Below, piece by piece: positions 7,837 through 16,531 of a stretch of DNA of 64,000 nt. The stretch is from Clostridia bacterium (GTDB lineage Bacteria; Bacillota; Clostridia; TANB77; CAG-465). Position 1 is the first letter of the stretch; the number at the start of each line of letters is the position of its first letter. The DNA lies in assembly GCA_017534305.1 (NCBI GenBank), contig JAFWCU010000001.1, forward strand, positions 62,001 to 126,000. Reading direction: 5' to 3'. A program made the translations under genes and the position numbers. A model generated the notes under the pieces. It was not told the DNA's origin. It did no database searches and saw only the letters and a program-made list of their open reading frames with translations.

Positions 7837-7863
7837 ATAGCAGGAAGTTCCTGCTATTTATTT
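7837..7863 (+). terminator. Hairpin between the two CAP-dockerin genes
   Basis: Perfect nine-base-pair stem 7837-7845 / 7849-7857 with a three-base loop, followed by a short T-rich stretch. Possibly only a partial terminator, since the next gene is 30 bp away and no clear promoter was seen between them. Confidence 0.6.
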
Positions 7864-7892
7864 CCGGTTATTATATTATTGGAGGGAATTAT

Positions 7893-9389
7893 ATGAAAAA
7901 AATAAACTTTTTAAAGGCTTTTGCTTTGGTGATATTTTGTTCACTTTTATTAAATATTAGCAATGTTTTTGCTCAAGATTATTTATTCAATGAGAATGAA
8001 ATAACTGAAGCTCATACTAAAAAAGAAATAATTCAAAAAATGAATGATATTATTAAGTACAATTATAATAATAGTGAATATGCTGTTAATCCAAGTATAA
8101 AAGCTCCTTATGCTGCAGGAAGCTTGCAACAAGGGGTAATACAAGATACTTTAAGAAGTATTAACTTTTATAGATGGCTTGTTGGTTTAAATCCAGTTAC
8201 AGTAAAATATGATAAAATGGAAAGAAACCAAAAAGGTGCTGTAGTACTTGCAGCAAATAGGGTTTTATCACATACTCCAACAAAGCCTGCAGATATGGAT
8301 GAAGCTTTTTATCAAGAAGCATTTGCTGGATGTTATTTTGGTGCAACTCCTGGAGATTACTATTCAGGAAATGTTTCTTTAGATTCAAGTATAATGCCAA
8401 AAATAATTGATGGATATATTAGTGATATATATAATGCAAATACATCAAATGGAGCAGTAGGACATAGAAATAGTATTTTAGATCCTCTTGCATATTCTGC
8501 AAGTTTTGGTAAAGCAGGGTCATATTCTACACTTTCTGTATATTATGCTTTAAGTATAGCTCAATATAATTCACTTTCACAAAATGAATTTGTAGTTGAA
8601 CCATTCTTTGCATATCCAAGCTCTGGAAATTTCCCAAGATCATTGTTTAGAGCAAATGAATGTTGGTCAGTATTATTTATATATTCAGCAGAATATTCAA
8701 GTTCAATGAAAGCAACATTTGAATATAACGGAAAACAATATGTTGCTGATCAATTTATGAAAGAAGGATCTGAACCTATAGTAAGCTTTAAAATGCCTGC
8801 TGCTTTAATTAGAGATTTAGGAATAAGCAATAGTTCTAAAATGCCTGCTTGCAGCATTAGAGTTAAAGTTGAAGGATATAAAGTTGAAGATGGACAATCT
8901 AATGTTACTTTAGATTATACAGTTAATTTCTTTGATGAAAATAATATAGTTAATGATTTTACTTTAAGTCAAACAACTATTACATTAGAACAAGGAGAAA
9001 GCACAACAGTACCTTTAACACTTTTACCTTCTGGTGCAGTAGCAGATAGTATAGTTTGGTCTACAGAAGATACACATTATATTAGAGTAAGTGAAGATGG
9101 AACAATTAGAGCTATTAGACCAGGAACTGCGACTGTTAAAGTAAATGTTGATGGAATAGAAAAAACTATCACTGTTAATATTTCTGGAAACACTAATTTT
9201 CTTCTTGGAGATTTAGACAGAAATGGTGTAGTTGACGCAAATGATGCTTCAATTGCGCTTGAGTTATATAAATCTACAACTGGAGAGTTTGATGTTGAAG
9301 ATATACTACGTGGAGATTTAGATAATAATGATTTAATAGATGCAAATGATGCTTCATTAATACTAGAATTATATAAAACAAATAATTAG
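7893..9389 (+). CDS. Secreted CAP-domain protein with BIG2 and type I dockerin (paralogue)
   Basis: 498 residues with the same order as the gene before it: signal peptide (...LLNISNVFAQDYLF), CAP-like domain (RSINFYRWLVGLNPVT, LSHTPTKPADM, NGAVGHRNSILDPL), BIG2 domain (TITLEQGESTTVPLTL, RVSEDGTIRAIRPGT) and a dockerin pair (GDLDRNGVVDANDASIALEL and a second loop). The two proteins are clearly related over their whole length yet differ at many positions, so the duplication is not recent. The last 25 residues are identical to those of the next gene. A GGAGG site precedes the ATG. Loss of the dockerin would leave no visible means of attachment. Confidence 0.85.
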   Translation: MKKINFLKAFALVIFCSLLLNISNVFAQDYLFNENEITEAHTKKEIIQKMNDIIKYNYNNSEYAVNPSIKAPYAAGSLQQGVIQDTLRSINFYRWLVGLNPVTVKYDKMERNQKGAVVLAANRVLSHTPTKPADMDEAFYQEAFAGCYFGATPGDYYSGNVSLDSSIMPKIIDGYISDIYNANTSNGAVGHRNSILDPLAYSASFGKAGSYSTLSVYYALSIAQYNSLSQNEFVVEPFFAYPSSGNFPRSLFRANECWSVLFIYSAEYSSSMKATFEYNGKQYVADQFMKEGSEPIVSFKMPAALIRDLGISNSSKMPACSIRVKVEGYKVEDGQSNVTLDYTVNFFDENNIVNDFTLSQTTITLEQGESTTVPLTLLPSGAVADSIVWSTEDTHYIRVSEDGTIRAIRPGTATVKVNVDGIEKTITVNISGNTNFLLGDLDRNGVVDANDASIALELYKSTTGEFDVEDILRGDLDNNDLIDANDASLILELYKTNN

Positions 9390-9406
9390 TTTTATGGAGG
9401 TTAGAT

Positions 9407-10255
9407 ATGAATAGTAAAAAACTAAAGATGATATTTGGTGGAACTATACTTGCAAGTGCTATAGTGTTAAATAGTGTTAATGCTGTGGTTACAAGCAGTA
9501 CATTTTTAAAAGGAGATGTAAATAGAGACACAAAAATTACATTAGATGATTGTGAATTAATTAAGGAACATATAATGGAAGAAGTAACACTAGATGAAGA
9601 ACAATTATATCTAGCTGATGTAGATGGAGAAAATGGTATAACAGCTGCAGATTATGTTAAACTAAAAAACTATATTGAGGGAAGATCATATAGATTTTTA
9701 ATAGGTGATGTATCTAGAGATGGAAAAATAACTCAAGATGATGCAGATGTTTTATATGATCATATAAGTGAAACCAATTTACTAGATGGTGAGCAATCTT
9801 ATCTTGCGGATATATTCGAAGATGGTAAAGCAAATGGTAAAGATTATATTAGACTATTAGAAATTTTAAATGGTACATACAAAAGATATGAAATGGGTGA
9901 TGTTAATAGAGATGGTAAACTAACTCAAGAAGATGCAGATGATATTATGAAATATTATACTGGCAAAATTTCTTTTGATGATGAACAAAAAATTTTAGGT
10001 GACGTTGATGGTGATGAAAGAATAAATGCTCGTGATGCAAAATTGGTACTACAACAAATTGTTGCCAATACGCCTAAAGGAGACTTAGATTATAATGGCG
10101 TTGTAGATGCAAATGATGCTTCTGTTGCACTAGAATTATATAAATCACAAACTGCGACATCTGCTGATATTGCAGTTGGAGATTTAGATAATAATGATTT
10201 AATTGATGCTAATGATGCATCTTTAATACTTGAGTTATATAAAACAAATAATTAA
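9407..10255 (+). CDS. Secreted protein made of four tandem dockerin modules
   Basis: 282 residues: a signal peptide of about 27 residues and then eight EF-hand-like repeats, which pair into four dockerins. The loops start GDVNRDTKITLDD, ADVDGENGITAAD, GDVSRDGKITQDD, ADIFEDGKANGKD, GDVNRDGKLTQED, GDVDGDERINARD, GDLDYNGVVDAND and GDLDNNDLIDAND. The fourth loop is degenerate and may not bind calcium well. There is no catalytic domain. The last module is nearly the same as the dockerins of the two CAP proteins upstream, and the gene follows 17 bp after the second of them. A multidockerin protein could cross-link several cohesins, acting as an adaptor; that is inference. Confidence 0.88.
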   Translation: MNSKKLKMIFGGTILASAIVLNSVNAVVTSSTFLKGDVNRDTKITLDDCELIKEHIMEEVTLDEEQLYLADVDGENGITAADYVKLKNYIEGRSYRFLIGDVSRDGKITQDDADVLYDHISETNLLDGEQSYLADIFEDGKANGKDYIRLLEILNGTYKRYEMGDVNRDGKLTQEDADDIMKYYTGKISFDDEQKILGDVDGDERINARDAKLVLQQIVANTPKGDLDYNGVVDANDASVALELYKSQTATSADIAVGDLDNNDLIDANDASLILELYKTNN

Positions 10256-10261
10256 AGATTT

Positions 10262-10287
10262 GTGGTAGCTTAGGCTGCCACTTTTTT
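10262..10287 (+). terminator. Terminator of the dockerin cluster
   Basis: Eight-base-pair stem 10262-10269 / 10274-10281 with one G-T pair, four-base loop, six Ts. Confidence 0.88.
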
Positions 10288-10312
10288 ACACTTAATTATC
10301 ACAAAAAATTAG

Positions 10313-10341
10313 TTGAAAAAAAAGTACTGTTGTGGTATTAT
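10313..10341 (+). promoter_or_regulatory. glmM promoter
   Basis: TTGAAA at 10313-10318, 17-bp spacer, TATTAT at 10336-10341, followed by AGGAGG just before the glmM start. Confidence 0.7.
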
Positions 10342-10385
10342 ATCATTGTTATTAATACTTTTAGTATTAGAGGAGGAAAAAATTA

Positions 10386-11750
10386 ATGAGAAAATATTTT
10401 GGAACAGATGGAATTAGAAGAATAGCAAATTCTGAGCTTACTCCAGAACTTGTATATAAGGTAGCAAAAGCAGGAGCATATGCACTTACAAAACATACAG
10501 ATCACGCACCAACTATACTTATTGGTAGAGACACAAGAATATCTGGTACATTAATTGAATCAGCTATGATTGCAGGTTTCTTAAGCTATGGTGCAAACGT
10601 TAAAACATTAGGAGTTATGCCAACACCAGCTGTTGCATATTTAACTCGTAAATTTAAAGCAGATGCATCAGTAGTTATTTCTGCATCTCACAACACTTTT
10701 GAATTTAATGGTGTTAAATATTTTTCAAATAAAGGAATGAAAATTCCAGATAGCTTAGAAGAAGAAATTGAAGAAGTAATGGACTCTGGAAAATTAGATG
10801 AGTTTACAGCAGTAAATGATAAAATTGGTGTATGTGAAAATAGAGAAGATTTACTAGAAGAATATGTATTCTTCTTTAGGAAAATATTTGAAGATCACCT
10901 ACTAGATTATTTAGATGACAATTTCAAAGTGTTAATAGATACAGCAAATGGTGCAACTAGTGTTGTAGCAGATAAAGTATTTACTAAACTTGGAATCAAA
11001 CATGATGTAATTAATGATACTCCTGATGGAGTAAATATAAATAAAGCATGTGGATCAACTCATATGGAAGGATTAGCTCAAAAAGTTAAAGAAGGTGGAT
11101 ATTCATTAGGTATTGCATATGATGGTGATGGAGACAGATGTTTATGTGTAGATGAAAATGGAAACCTAATAGATGGAGATGCTATTTTAGCTATTACATC
11201 TAACTACTTAAGAGAAAAAGGACAACTTAAAGGAGATACTGTTGTTGCAACAGTTATGTCTAACTTAGGACTTAGAAAATATGCTCAAGATAATGGACTA
11301 AACTTTGTAGCAACAAATGTTGGAGATAGATATGTTCTAGAAAATATGCTAGAAAATGGATATAATCTTGGTGGAGAACAATCTGGTCACGTTATATTCT
11401 TAGATTATAACCCAACAGGAGATGGAATACTTACTTCTTTAATGCTAGTGCAAATATTACTAGAAAAGAAAATTAAAGCAAGTGAAGCTGCAAAGATTAT
11501 TACTATATTCCCACAAGTTTTAATTAATGCAAAGGTACCATCAGATAAGAAACAAGCATATAAAGAAGATGCTGAAATAATGGCAATGATTGATTCTATA
11601 GAAAAAGAATTTGCAGGAAATGGTAGAGTTTTAATTCGTCCATCAGGAACTGAACCTTTAGTTAGAGTTATGATTGAAGGTGAAAATCAAGAAATTCTTA
11701 ATGATAGAGCAAGAACACTTGCAGATTTAATTGAAAAGAAAATGAACTAA
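10386..11750 (+). CDS. glmM: Phosphoglucosamine mutase
   Basis: 454 residues. GlmM converts glucosamine-6-phosphate to glucosamine-1-phosphate, the precursor of UDP-GlcNAc and hence peptidoglycan. The start MRKYFGTDGIRR is diagnostic. The phosphoserine loop reads SASHNTFEFNG, the metal-binding loop DGDGDRC, the sugar-binding loop GGEQSGHVI, and the phosphate-binding loop RPSGTEPLVRVM. Length and domain order are normal. The Ser-loop and sugar loop separate it from the general phosphohexomutase at 57.8 kb. It is transcribed from its own promoter and ends at a terminator. Confidence 0.97.
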   Translation: MRKYFGTDGIRRIANSELTPELVYKVAKAGAYALTKHTDHAPTILIGRDTRISGTLIESAMIAGFLSYGANVKTLGVMPTPAVAYLTRKFKADASVVISASHNTFEFNGVKYFSNKGMKIPDSLEEEIEEVMDSGKLDEFTAVNDKIGVCENREDLLEEYVFFFRKIFEDHLLDYLDDNFKVLIDTANGATSVVADKVFTKLGIKHDVINDTPDGVNINKACGSTHMEGLAQKVKEGGYSLGIAYDGDGDRCLCVDENGNLIDGDAILAITSNYLREKGQLKGDTVVATVMSNLGLRKYAQDNGLNFVATNVGDRYVLENMLENGYNLGGEQSGHVIFLDYNPTGDGILTSLMLVQILLEKKIKASEAAKIITIFPQVLINAKVPSDKKQAYKEDAEIMAMIDSIEKEFAGNGRVLIRPSGTEPLVRVMIEGENQEILNDRARTLADLIEKKMN

Positions 11751-11785
11751 ATAATATATATTTAAATATATATTTATGATATAAT

Positions 11786-11819
11786 AAGGCAAAGATTTAT
11801 TCTTTGTCTTATTTTTTTT
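11786..11819 (+). terminator. glmM terminator
   Basis: Ten-base-pair stem 11786-11795 / 11801-11810 with one G-T pair, five-base loop, T8 at 11812-11819. A TATAAT-like element directly upstream could be a promoter for rsmE, but no -35 partner fits well. Confidence 0.85.
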
Positions 11820-11830
11820 GAGGTGAATAA

Positions 11831-12565
11831 ATGGCTAGAAGATTTATAGTTAGTAGTAATAATATTAAAGAATTAGAAAATGAGAAAATTTGTATTTATG
11901 GAGAAGAAGTAAAGCATATTCAAGTATTAAGATTTAATGTGGGAGATTATATTCATGTTAATGACTCAATATATAAAATAGATTCTATGTCAAGAGATAC
12001 TATCGAGCTTGAATTTGTAGAAAAAGCTAAAGTAATAGGTGTACCAAATACTAATATTACATTGTATATGGCATTTTTAAAATCAGATAAAATGGACTTT
12101 GTTGTACAAAAAGCAGTGGAGCTTGGAGTATCTAAAATTGTACCATTTTTTTCAAGTAATGTTATAGTAAAATTAGATGAAAAAGATAGACTAAAAAGAC
12201 AAACAAAATTACAAAAGATTGCAGATGAAGCATGTAAACAATGCGGAAGAACAGATACTGTAGAAGTTGCCACTTTTGTTAATTTTAAGGATTTGGAAAA
12301 AGAGTTTATCTTAGAGGATAAAGTTTTCTTTGCATATGAAGCTTCAAAGGAATCTTTAAGAGTTGAGATAAATGAGGCAAAGGAAAAAGATTTAAAAAAA
12401 ATTGGAGTTGTAATTGGTGCAGAAGGTGGATTTACACCTAAAGAGGCAGACGAGTTAAAAGAAATTGAAAACGTTGCAGTAGTAGGTCTTGGAGAAAGAA
12501 TTTTAAGAGCTGAGACTGCAGCACTAAATCTTATTTCAATTATAATATATGAAATGGAGGAATAA
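11831..12565 (+). CDS. rsmE: 16S rRNA m3U1498 methyltransferase
   Basis: 244 residues. RsmE methylates U1498 of 16S rRNA using SAM. The C-terminal SPOUT knot is evident from VVIGAEGGFTPKEADELK and VGLGERILRAETAALNLIS; the N-terminal PUA-like part has EEVKHIQVLRFNVGDYI. The GAGGTG site is six bases upstream. In many Firmicutes rsmE follows dnaJ and prmA; here it is far from the heat-shock operon and heads a group with an S66 peptidase and a folate enzyme. The next gene starts one base after the stop. Confidence 0.95.
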   Translation: MARRFIVSSNNIKELENEKICIYGEEVKHIQVLRFNVGDYIHVNDSIYKIDSMSRDTIELEFVEKAKVIGVPNTNITLYMAFLKSDKMDFVVQKAVELGVSKIVPFFSSNVIVKLDEKDRLKRQTKLQKIADEACKQCGRTDTVEVATFVNFKDLEKEFILEDKVFFAYEASKESLRVEINEAKEKDLKKIGVVIGAEGGFTPKEADELKEIENVAVVGLGERILRAETAALNLISIIIYEMEE

Positions 12566-12566
12566 T

Positions 12567-13583
12567 ATGGGAGTAATAATTTATCCAGAAAAATTAAAAA
12601 TAGGAGACACAGTTGCAACTACTGCTGTATCTATGCCTGCAAACGAAGAAAAAATAGATTTAGCATTAGATAATTTGAAAGAAATTGGACTTAAAATACA
12701 AGAAACATCAAATGTTAGAAATTTTGGTGGTATTGTAAGTAGTGATGGAAAAACACGTGCAGATGAGCTATTAGAACTATATAGAGATGCAGATGTAAAA
12801 TATATTATAGCATCTCGTGGTGGAGAATTTTTAATGGAAATGATGCCATATTTACACGAGAGTCGAGATGTAATAAAAAATAATCCTAAGTGGTTTCAAG
12901 GATATTCAGATCCATCTTTAATTAATCTATATATTACAACAAATTTCAATATTGCTACAGTAAATTTTGAAAATATTTCAGAATATGCTATGAAACCTAG
13001 ATTTAAAAATTTAAGTGATTCAATAGCTTTCATGTTTGACTCAAATGATGAGTATGTACAAGATAGTTTTGATTACTTCCAAATTGACGAATTTGAGGAA
13101 GGAAATTTAAAAGGGTATAATTTAACTGAGAAGAATGAATACGAGTCTAATTGTGGCAATGTGAGCTTTACAGGTAGAATAATTGGTGGATGTATAGATG
13201 TGTTTGCTCAAATTACTGGTACAGATATGGATAATGTATCAAATTTTGTTTCTCAATTTGAAGATGAAGGTGTTATTTGGTATATAGATAATTGTGAACT
13301 TCAACCTTGTGAATTTTATAGAAGGCTTTGGCAAATGGATCAAAGAGGATATTTTAAAAACATTTCTGGTCTTCTTGTGGGTAGATCGTTTGTACAAAAA
13401 CAAGATAATGAACTTTTTAGTTTTAAAGATGCAGTAGAACGTGCAATGAATAAATTTAACATTCCAATTATATATAATGTAGATATAGGTCATGTACCAC
13501 CACAGTTTTTCATTGTTAATGGATCACTTGCAACATTTGAATACAATGATGGAAAAGGAAGATTAATTCAAAAGTTAGTGTAG
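12567..13583 (+). CDS. S66-family LD-carboxypeptidase / MccF-like serine peptidase
   Basis: 338 residues from ATG 12567 (GGAGG 12556-12560; a longer reading from 12549 would overlap rsmE and the ribosome-binding site). S66 enzymes cut the L,D-bond of murein tetrapeptides or inactivate microcin C-type peptides. The nucleophile motif is visible as QGYSDPSLINLY, the catalytic Glu in IDNCELQPCEFYRR, and the His in DIGHVPPQFF. Length fits the MccF-like subgroup. No signal peptide, so it acts in the cytoplasm. Whether it recycles murein or detoxifies peptides cannot be told. Confidence 0.85.
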   Translation: MGVIIYPEKLKIGDTVATTAVSMPANEEKIDLALDNLKEIGLKIQETSNVRNFGGIVSSDGKTRADELLELYRDADVKYIIASRGGEFLMEMMPYLHESRDVIKNNPKWFQGYSDPSLINLYITTNFNIATVNFENISEYAMKPRFKNLSDSIAFMFDSNDEYVQDSFDYFQIDEFEEGNLKGYNLTEKNEYESNCGNVSFTGRIIGGCIDVFAQITGTDMDNVSNFVSQFEDEGVIWYIDNCELQPCEFYRRLWQMDQRGYFKNISGLLVGRSFVQKQDNELFSFKDAVERAMNKFNIPIIYNVDIGHVPPQFFIVNGSLATFEYNDGKGRLIQKLV

Positions 13584-13587
13584 AAAT

Positions 13588-14187
13588 ATGGATAAAAACG
13601 AGTTAAGAAGAAAATATATAGAAATTAGAAATAATATAGAAAAAAAGGAAGAAAAATCCTATATAATACAAAATGAAATTATTAAAACAGATGCATATAA
13701 AAAAGCACAAGTGGTGGCACTATATAAAAGTTTAGCTAGTGAGGTAAATACAGATTATTTAATTGAACATTCACTTAATTTAAAAAAAATAGTTTGTTTA
13801 CCAAAAGTAGAAGGAGAAGATATTAATTTTTACCAAATAAATGATTCTAAAGAAAAACTTTTAGCTAGTAAATTTGGAGTTTTTGAGCCTCAAGGTAATG
13901 TAAGAAGGATTATTCCTAAGGGAGCAATCGACATTGCAATAGTTCCAGGAGTTGCTTTTGATGAAAAATGTAATAGGCTGGGCTTTGGAAAAGGTTACTA
14001 TGATAGATTTTTAAAATCATCTGGTATTAAGACTATTGGAATTTGTTTTGAAAATCAAGTTTTAAAAGATGATATTATTCCTACTCAAAAACATGATGTT
14101 TTAATGGATTGTATTATTGCAGAAGAAAGAACTATTTCCAAAGATATACAAAAATACGATATTTATATAAAAGAAAAGGGGATGTAG
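13588..14187 (+). CDS. 5-formyltetrahydrofolate cyclo-ligase
   Basis: 199 residues. The enzyme converts 5-formyl-THF to 5,10-methenyl-THF with ATP. The N-terminal basic region (KNELRRKYIEIRN), the central VNTDYLIE, and the hallmark LGFGKGYYDRFL with the preceding AIVPGVAFDEKCNR support the call. The gene starts four bases after the S66 gene; the ribosome-binding site is weak, suggesting translational coupling. It converges on the - strand nuclease gene, and the two stop codons are separated by a single base. Confidence 0.93.
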   Translation: MDKNELRRKYIEIRNNIEKKEEKSYIIQNEIIKTDAYKKAQVVALYKSLASEVNTDYLIEHSLNLKKIVCLPKVEGEDINFYQINDSKEKLLASKFGVFEPQGNVRRIIPKGAIDIAIVPGVAFDEKCNRLGFGKGYYDRFLKSSGIKTIGICFENQVLKDDIIPTQKHDVLMDCIIAEERTISKDIQKYDIYIKEKGM

Positions 14188-14203
14188 CTTATTGCCACAT
14201 CCC
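14179..14203. terminator. Shared terminator between convergent genes
   Basis: GGGATGT at 14179-14185 pairs with ACATCCC at 14197-14203 around a loop that contains both stop codons. T-rich sequence lies on both outer sides when read on the relevant strand, so it can serve both genes. Confidence 0.7.
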
Positions 14204-14779
14204 AATTTTATGTCTTTTTGCATATATTTCAGCTTGTTCAAGATAATCTTGTAAAGTTATATTTGGCTTATAATAGTTGCTATTTGCAAGTCCATTTACC
14301 ACAAGTTCATAATTAAATAGAGATTTTTTTACTGTTTCTTCATTAATTTCATCTACTTTTTCTAACCAAATATAGCGAAGTAGTCTATCATAATCATCTG
14401 TATCAGTTACATCTTTTTGAAGATATATTGTTTTATTATATAGCTTTTCATTTGTGTATTCTGTTGCTTCTTTGCCATAAGGCTCAATCTCTTTTGTGTA
14501 TTCAGGACAATTTATACCTATAAAACGTACTTTATAATATTTCCCATCTATTGTTACTCCAATAGTATCACCATCTATTATTTTAGTAACGTAGGCTTCT
14601 TGAAATTCAATTTCTTCATTTTCATTATTTTGAGTATTATTTGTTATTATTTCTGTATTATTGTTGTTTTGATTGTTTTGAGCTTTTTTATTTAAAGCAT
14701 CTTTTAAATAATATGATGCAAATGCTGTTAAAGCAACTAAAACTAATATATATATTATTTTCTTTAAGTTATTTTTCAT
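14189..14779 (-). CDS. Membrane-anchored thermonuclease (SNase) homologue
   Basis: 196 residues. The start at 14779 is preferred because GGTGAT lies just upstream; a longer reading from 14824 lacks a ribosome-binding site. An N-terminal hydrophobic segment (IIYILVLVALTAFASYYL) is followed by an Asn/Gln-rich linker and an SNase domain. Active-site elements are visible: KIIDGDTIGV (Asp), YKVRFIGINCPE (Arg and Asp/Glu region) and YDRLLRYIWL (second Arg). Staphylococcal nuclease cleaves DNA and RNA with calcium. The absence of a clear cleavage site suggests a tethered enzyme on the outer membrane face. It is one of only two - strand genes in the window. Confidence 0.88.
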   Translation of the reverse strand: MKNNLKKIIYILVLVALTAFASYYLKDALNKKAQNNQNNNNTEIITNNTQNNENEEIEFQEAYVTKIIDGDTIGVTIDGKYYKVRFIGINCPEYTKEIEPYGKEATEYTNEKLYNKTIYLQKDVTDTDDYDRLLRYIWLEKVDEINEETVKKSLFNYELVVNGLANSNYYKPNITLQDYLEQAEIYAKRHKIGMWQ

Positions 14780-14861
14780 AGTATCACCATATTCATTATA
14801 TCTTAATTTATTCTTTTTTTCCATAGACTATTGTAATAATTAGTAATATTAGAACAAAAGT

Positions 14862-14890
14862 TTGACTTAAAATTTCATGTTTGATATAAT
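14862..14890 (+). promoter_or_regulatory. ruvB promoter
   Basis: TTGACT at 14862-14867, 17-bp spacer, TATAAT at 14885-14890. The -10 element lies downstream of the in-frame ATG at 14877, so that ATG cannot be on the transcript from this promoter. Confidence 0.8.
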
Positions 14891-14912
14891 AATCATGCAA
14901 GAGGTGAAAGAT

Positions 14913-15941
14913 ATGATAGAAGATAGAGTAATATCACCAGAACTAACATATGAAGATGAAGAATATGATGAGAATATAAATGAAAACTCTCTTCGTCCTA
15001 AAGTGTTTTCAGAATATGTTGGACAAGAAAAAGTAAAGGATAATCTAAAAGTATATATAGAGGCTGCAAAGTCTCGTGGGGAAGCATTAGACCATGTATT
15101 ACTATATGGTCCTCCAGGACTTGGTAAGACTACACTTGCAACAATTATTGCTAATGAAATGGAAAGTAATATTAAGATTACTTCTGGACCTGCAATAGAA
15201 AAAGCTGGAGATTTAGCTGCGATTTTAACTAACCTACAAGAAGATGATATACTTTTTATAGATGAAATACATAGATTAAATAAATCTGTAGAAGAAATAT
15301 TATATCCTGCTTTAGAAGATTATAGTTTAGATATTGTTATTGGTAAAGGACCAGCTGCAAAATCTATTAGATTAGATCTTCCAAAGTTTACACTAGTTGG
15401 TGCAACAACTAAAGCAGGATCGCTATCATCTCCACTTAGAGATAGATTTGGAATAATCCATAGATTAGAGTTATATACTGAAAAAGAACTTGCAAAAATA
15501 ATTACAAGAAGTGCAGGTATTCTTGGTACTCAAATAGATGAAGAAGCAGCACTGGAAATAGGCTCAAGATGTAGAGGTACACCAAGAATTGCAAATAGAC
15601 TTTTAAAAAGAGTTAGAGATTTTGCACAAGTAGAAAACAAAGATTTCATAAATTTAGATGTTGCACAAAGAGCATTAGATAGACTAGAAATTGATGAAAT
15701 TGGGCTAGATAATACTGATAGAATTATGCTTGATGCGGTAATTGAAAAATTTAATGGAGGACCTGTTGGACTAGATACTCTTGCTGCATGTATTGGTGAG
15801 GATAAAGATACAATAGAGGATGTATATGAGCCATACTTAATGCAAATAGGTTTTTTAACTAGAGGACCAAGAGGAAGAATGGCAACTCCTCTTGCATATC
15901 AACATTTAGGAAAAGAATATCCTTTTAAGGATAAAAAATAG
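14913..15941 (+). CDS. ruvB: Holliday junction branch-migration helicase RuvB
   Basis: 342 residues from ATG 14913, placed behind GAGGTG and behind the promoter. RuvB is the hexameric AAA+ motor that, with RuvA, drives branch migration. Walker A is [11 protein letters not shown], Walker [11 protein letters not shown], sensor 1 [12 protein letters not shown], and the arginine-finger region LRDRFGI. The C-terminal winged helix with [14 protein letters not shown] is typical. Unlike most genomes, ruvA is not adjacent; queH and an unknown gene follow within 12 bp. Confidence 0.97.
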   Translation: MIEDRVISPELTYEDEEYDENINENSLRPKVFSEYVGQEKVKDNLKVYIEAAKSRGEALDHVLLYGPPGLGKTTLATIIANEMESNIKITSGPAIEKAGDLAAILTNLQEDDILFIDEIHRLNKSVEEILYPALEDYSLDIVIGKGPAAKSIRLDLPKFTLVGATTKAGSLSSPLRDRFGIIHRLELYTEKELAKIITRSAGILGTQIDEEAALEIGSRCRGTPRIANRLLKRVRDFAQVENKDFINLDVAQRALDRLEIDEIGLDNTDRIMLDAVIEKFNGGPVGLDTLAACIGEDKDTIEDVYEPYLMQIGFLTRGPRGRMATPLAYQHLGKEYPFKDKK

Positions 15942-15952
15942 AAGGAGAAATT

Positions 15953-16531
15953 ATGAAAAAAGTATTAATGCATTGTTGCTGTGCACCTTGCTTTATTACA
16001 ATTCAAGAAGATATTTCACAAAATGGAATGTTAATAAATGGACAAAGGGTCCCTGTTGAAATGACTGCTTTTTGGTATAATCCAAATATTCATCCAAAAG
16101 CAGAATATGATAGACGTCTAGATTCATTTATTAAATTTTGTGAAATGAAAGAACAAGATAAGGTTATATTAGATGAATATGATTTACAAGGCTTTACTCG
16201 TGATGTTGTAGAACAAGTAGGAGAAGGAAAAAAGTGGGATATTAGATGTAAGTATTGCTATTATAGAAGACTAGAAGCTGCATTTAAATATGCGGCGGAA
16301 AATGGTTATGATATAGTTTCTACAACACTTACAAGAAGTCCATTTCAAAATCATGATGCTATTAATTTTGTAGCAGAACTATTATCTAAAAAGTATGGAG
16401 TAGATTATGTTTATTCAGACTACAGACATACATATTATGAGGGACAAAAGAAAGCAAGAGAATATGGTCTTTATATGCAGAAATATTGCGGATGTGTTTT
16501 CTCATTTGATGCAGGAAAGTGGGTGTATTAG
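15953..16531 (+). CDS. queH: Epoxyqueuosine reductase QueH
   Basis: 192 residues. QueH (formerly DUF208) carries out the last step of queuosine synthesis in tRNA and replaces QueG in many bacteria. The N-terminal cysteine cluster MHCCCAPCF and the later RCKYCYYRRL and YCGCVFS provide the Fe-S and metal ligands. AFWYNPNIHPKAEYDRR and TTLTRSPFQNHD are family hallmarks. The gene sits 11 bp after ruvB and abuts the next gene without a gap. No other queuosine gene is in the window. Confidence 0.92.
   Translation: MKKVLMHCCCAPCFITIQEDISQNGMLINGQRVPVEMTAFWYNPNIHPKAEYDRRLDSFIKFCEMKEQDKVILDEYDLQGFTRDVVEQVGEGKKWDIRCKYCYYRRLEAAFKYAAENGYDIVSTTLTRSPFQNHDAINFVAELLSKKYGVDYVYSDYRHTYYEGQKKAREYGLYMQKYCGCVFSFDAGKWVY

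Noticed and set aside
11953-12618. Long - strand ORF (221 codons) opposite rsmE
   Set aside because: It mirrors a clearly conserved rsmE; its product is Ser/Phe/Leu-rich low-complexity sequence and it has no ribosome-binding site.
14780-14824. N-terminal extension of the SNase gene
   Set aside because: No ribosome-binding site at 14824, whereas 14779 has one and gives a normal membrane anchor.
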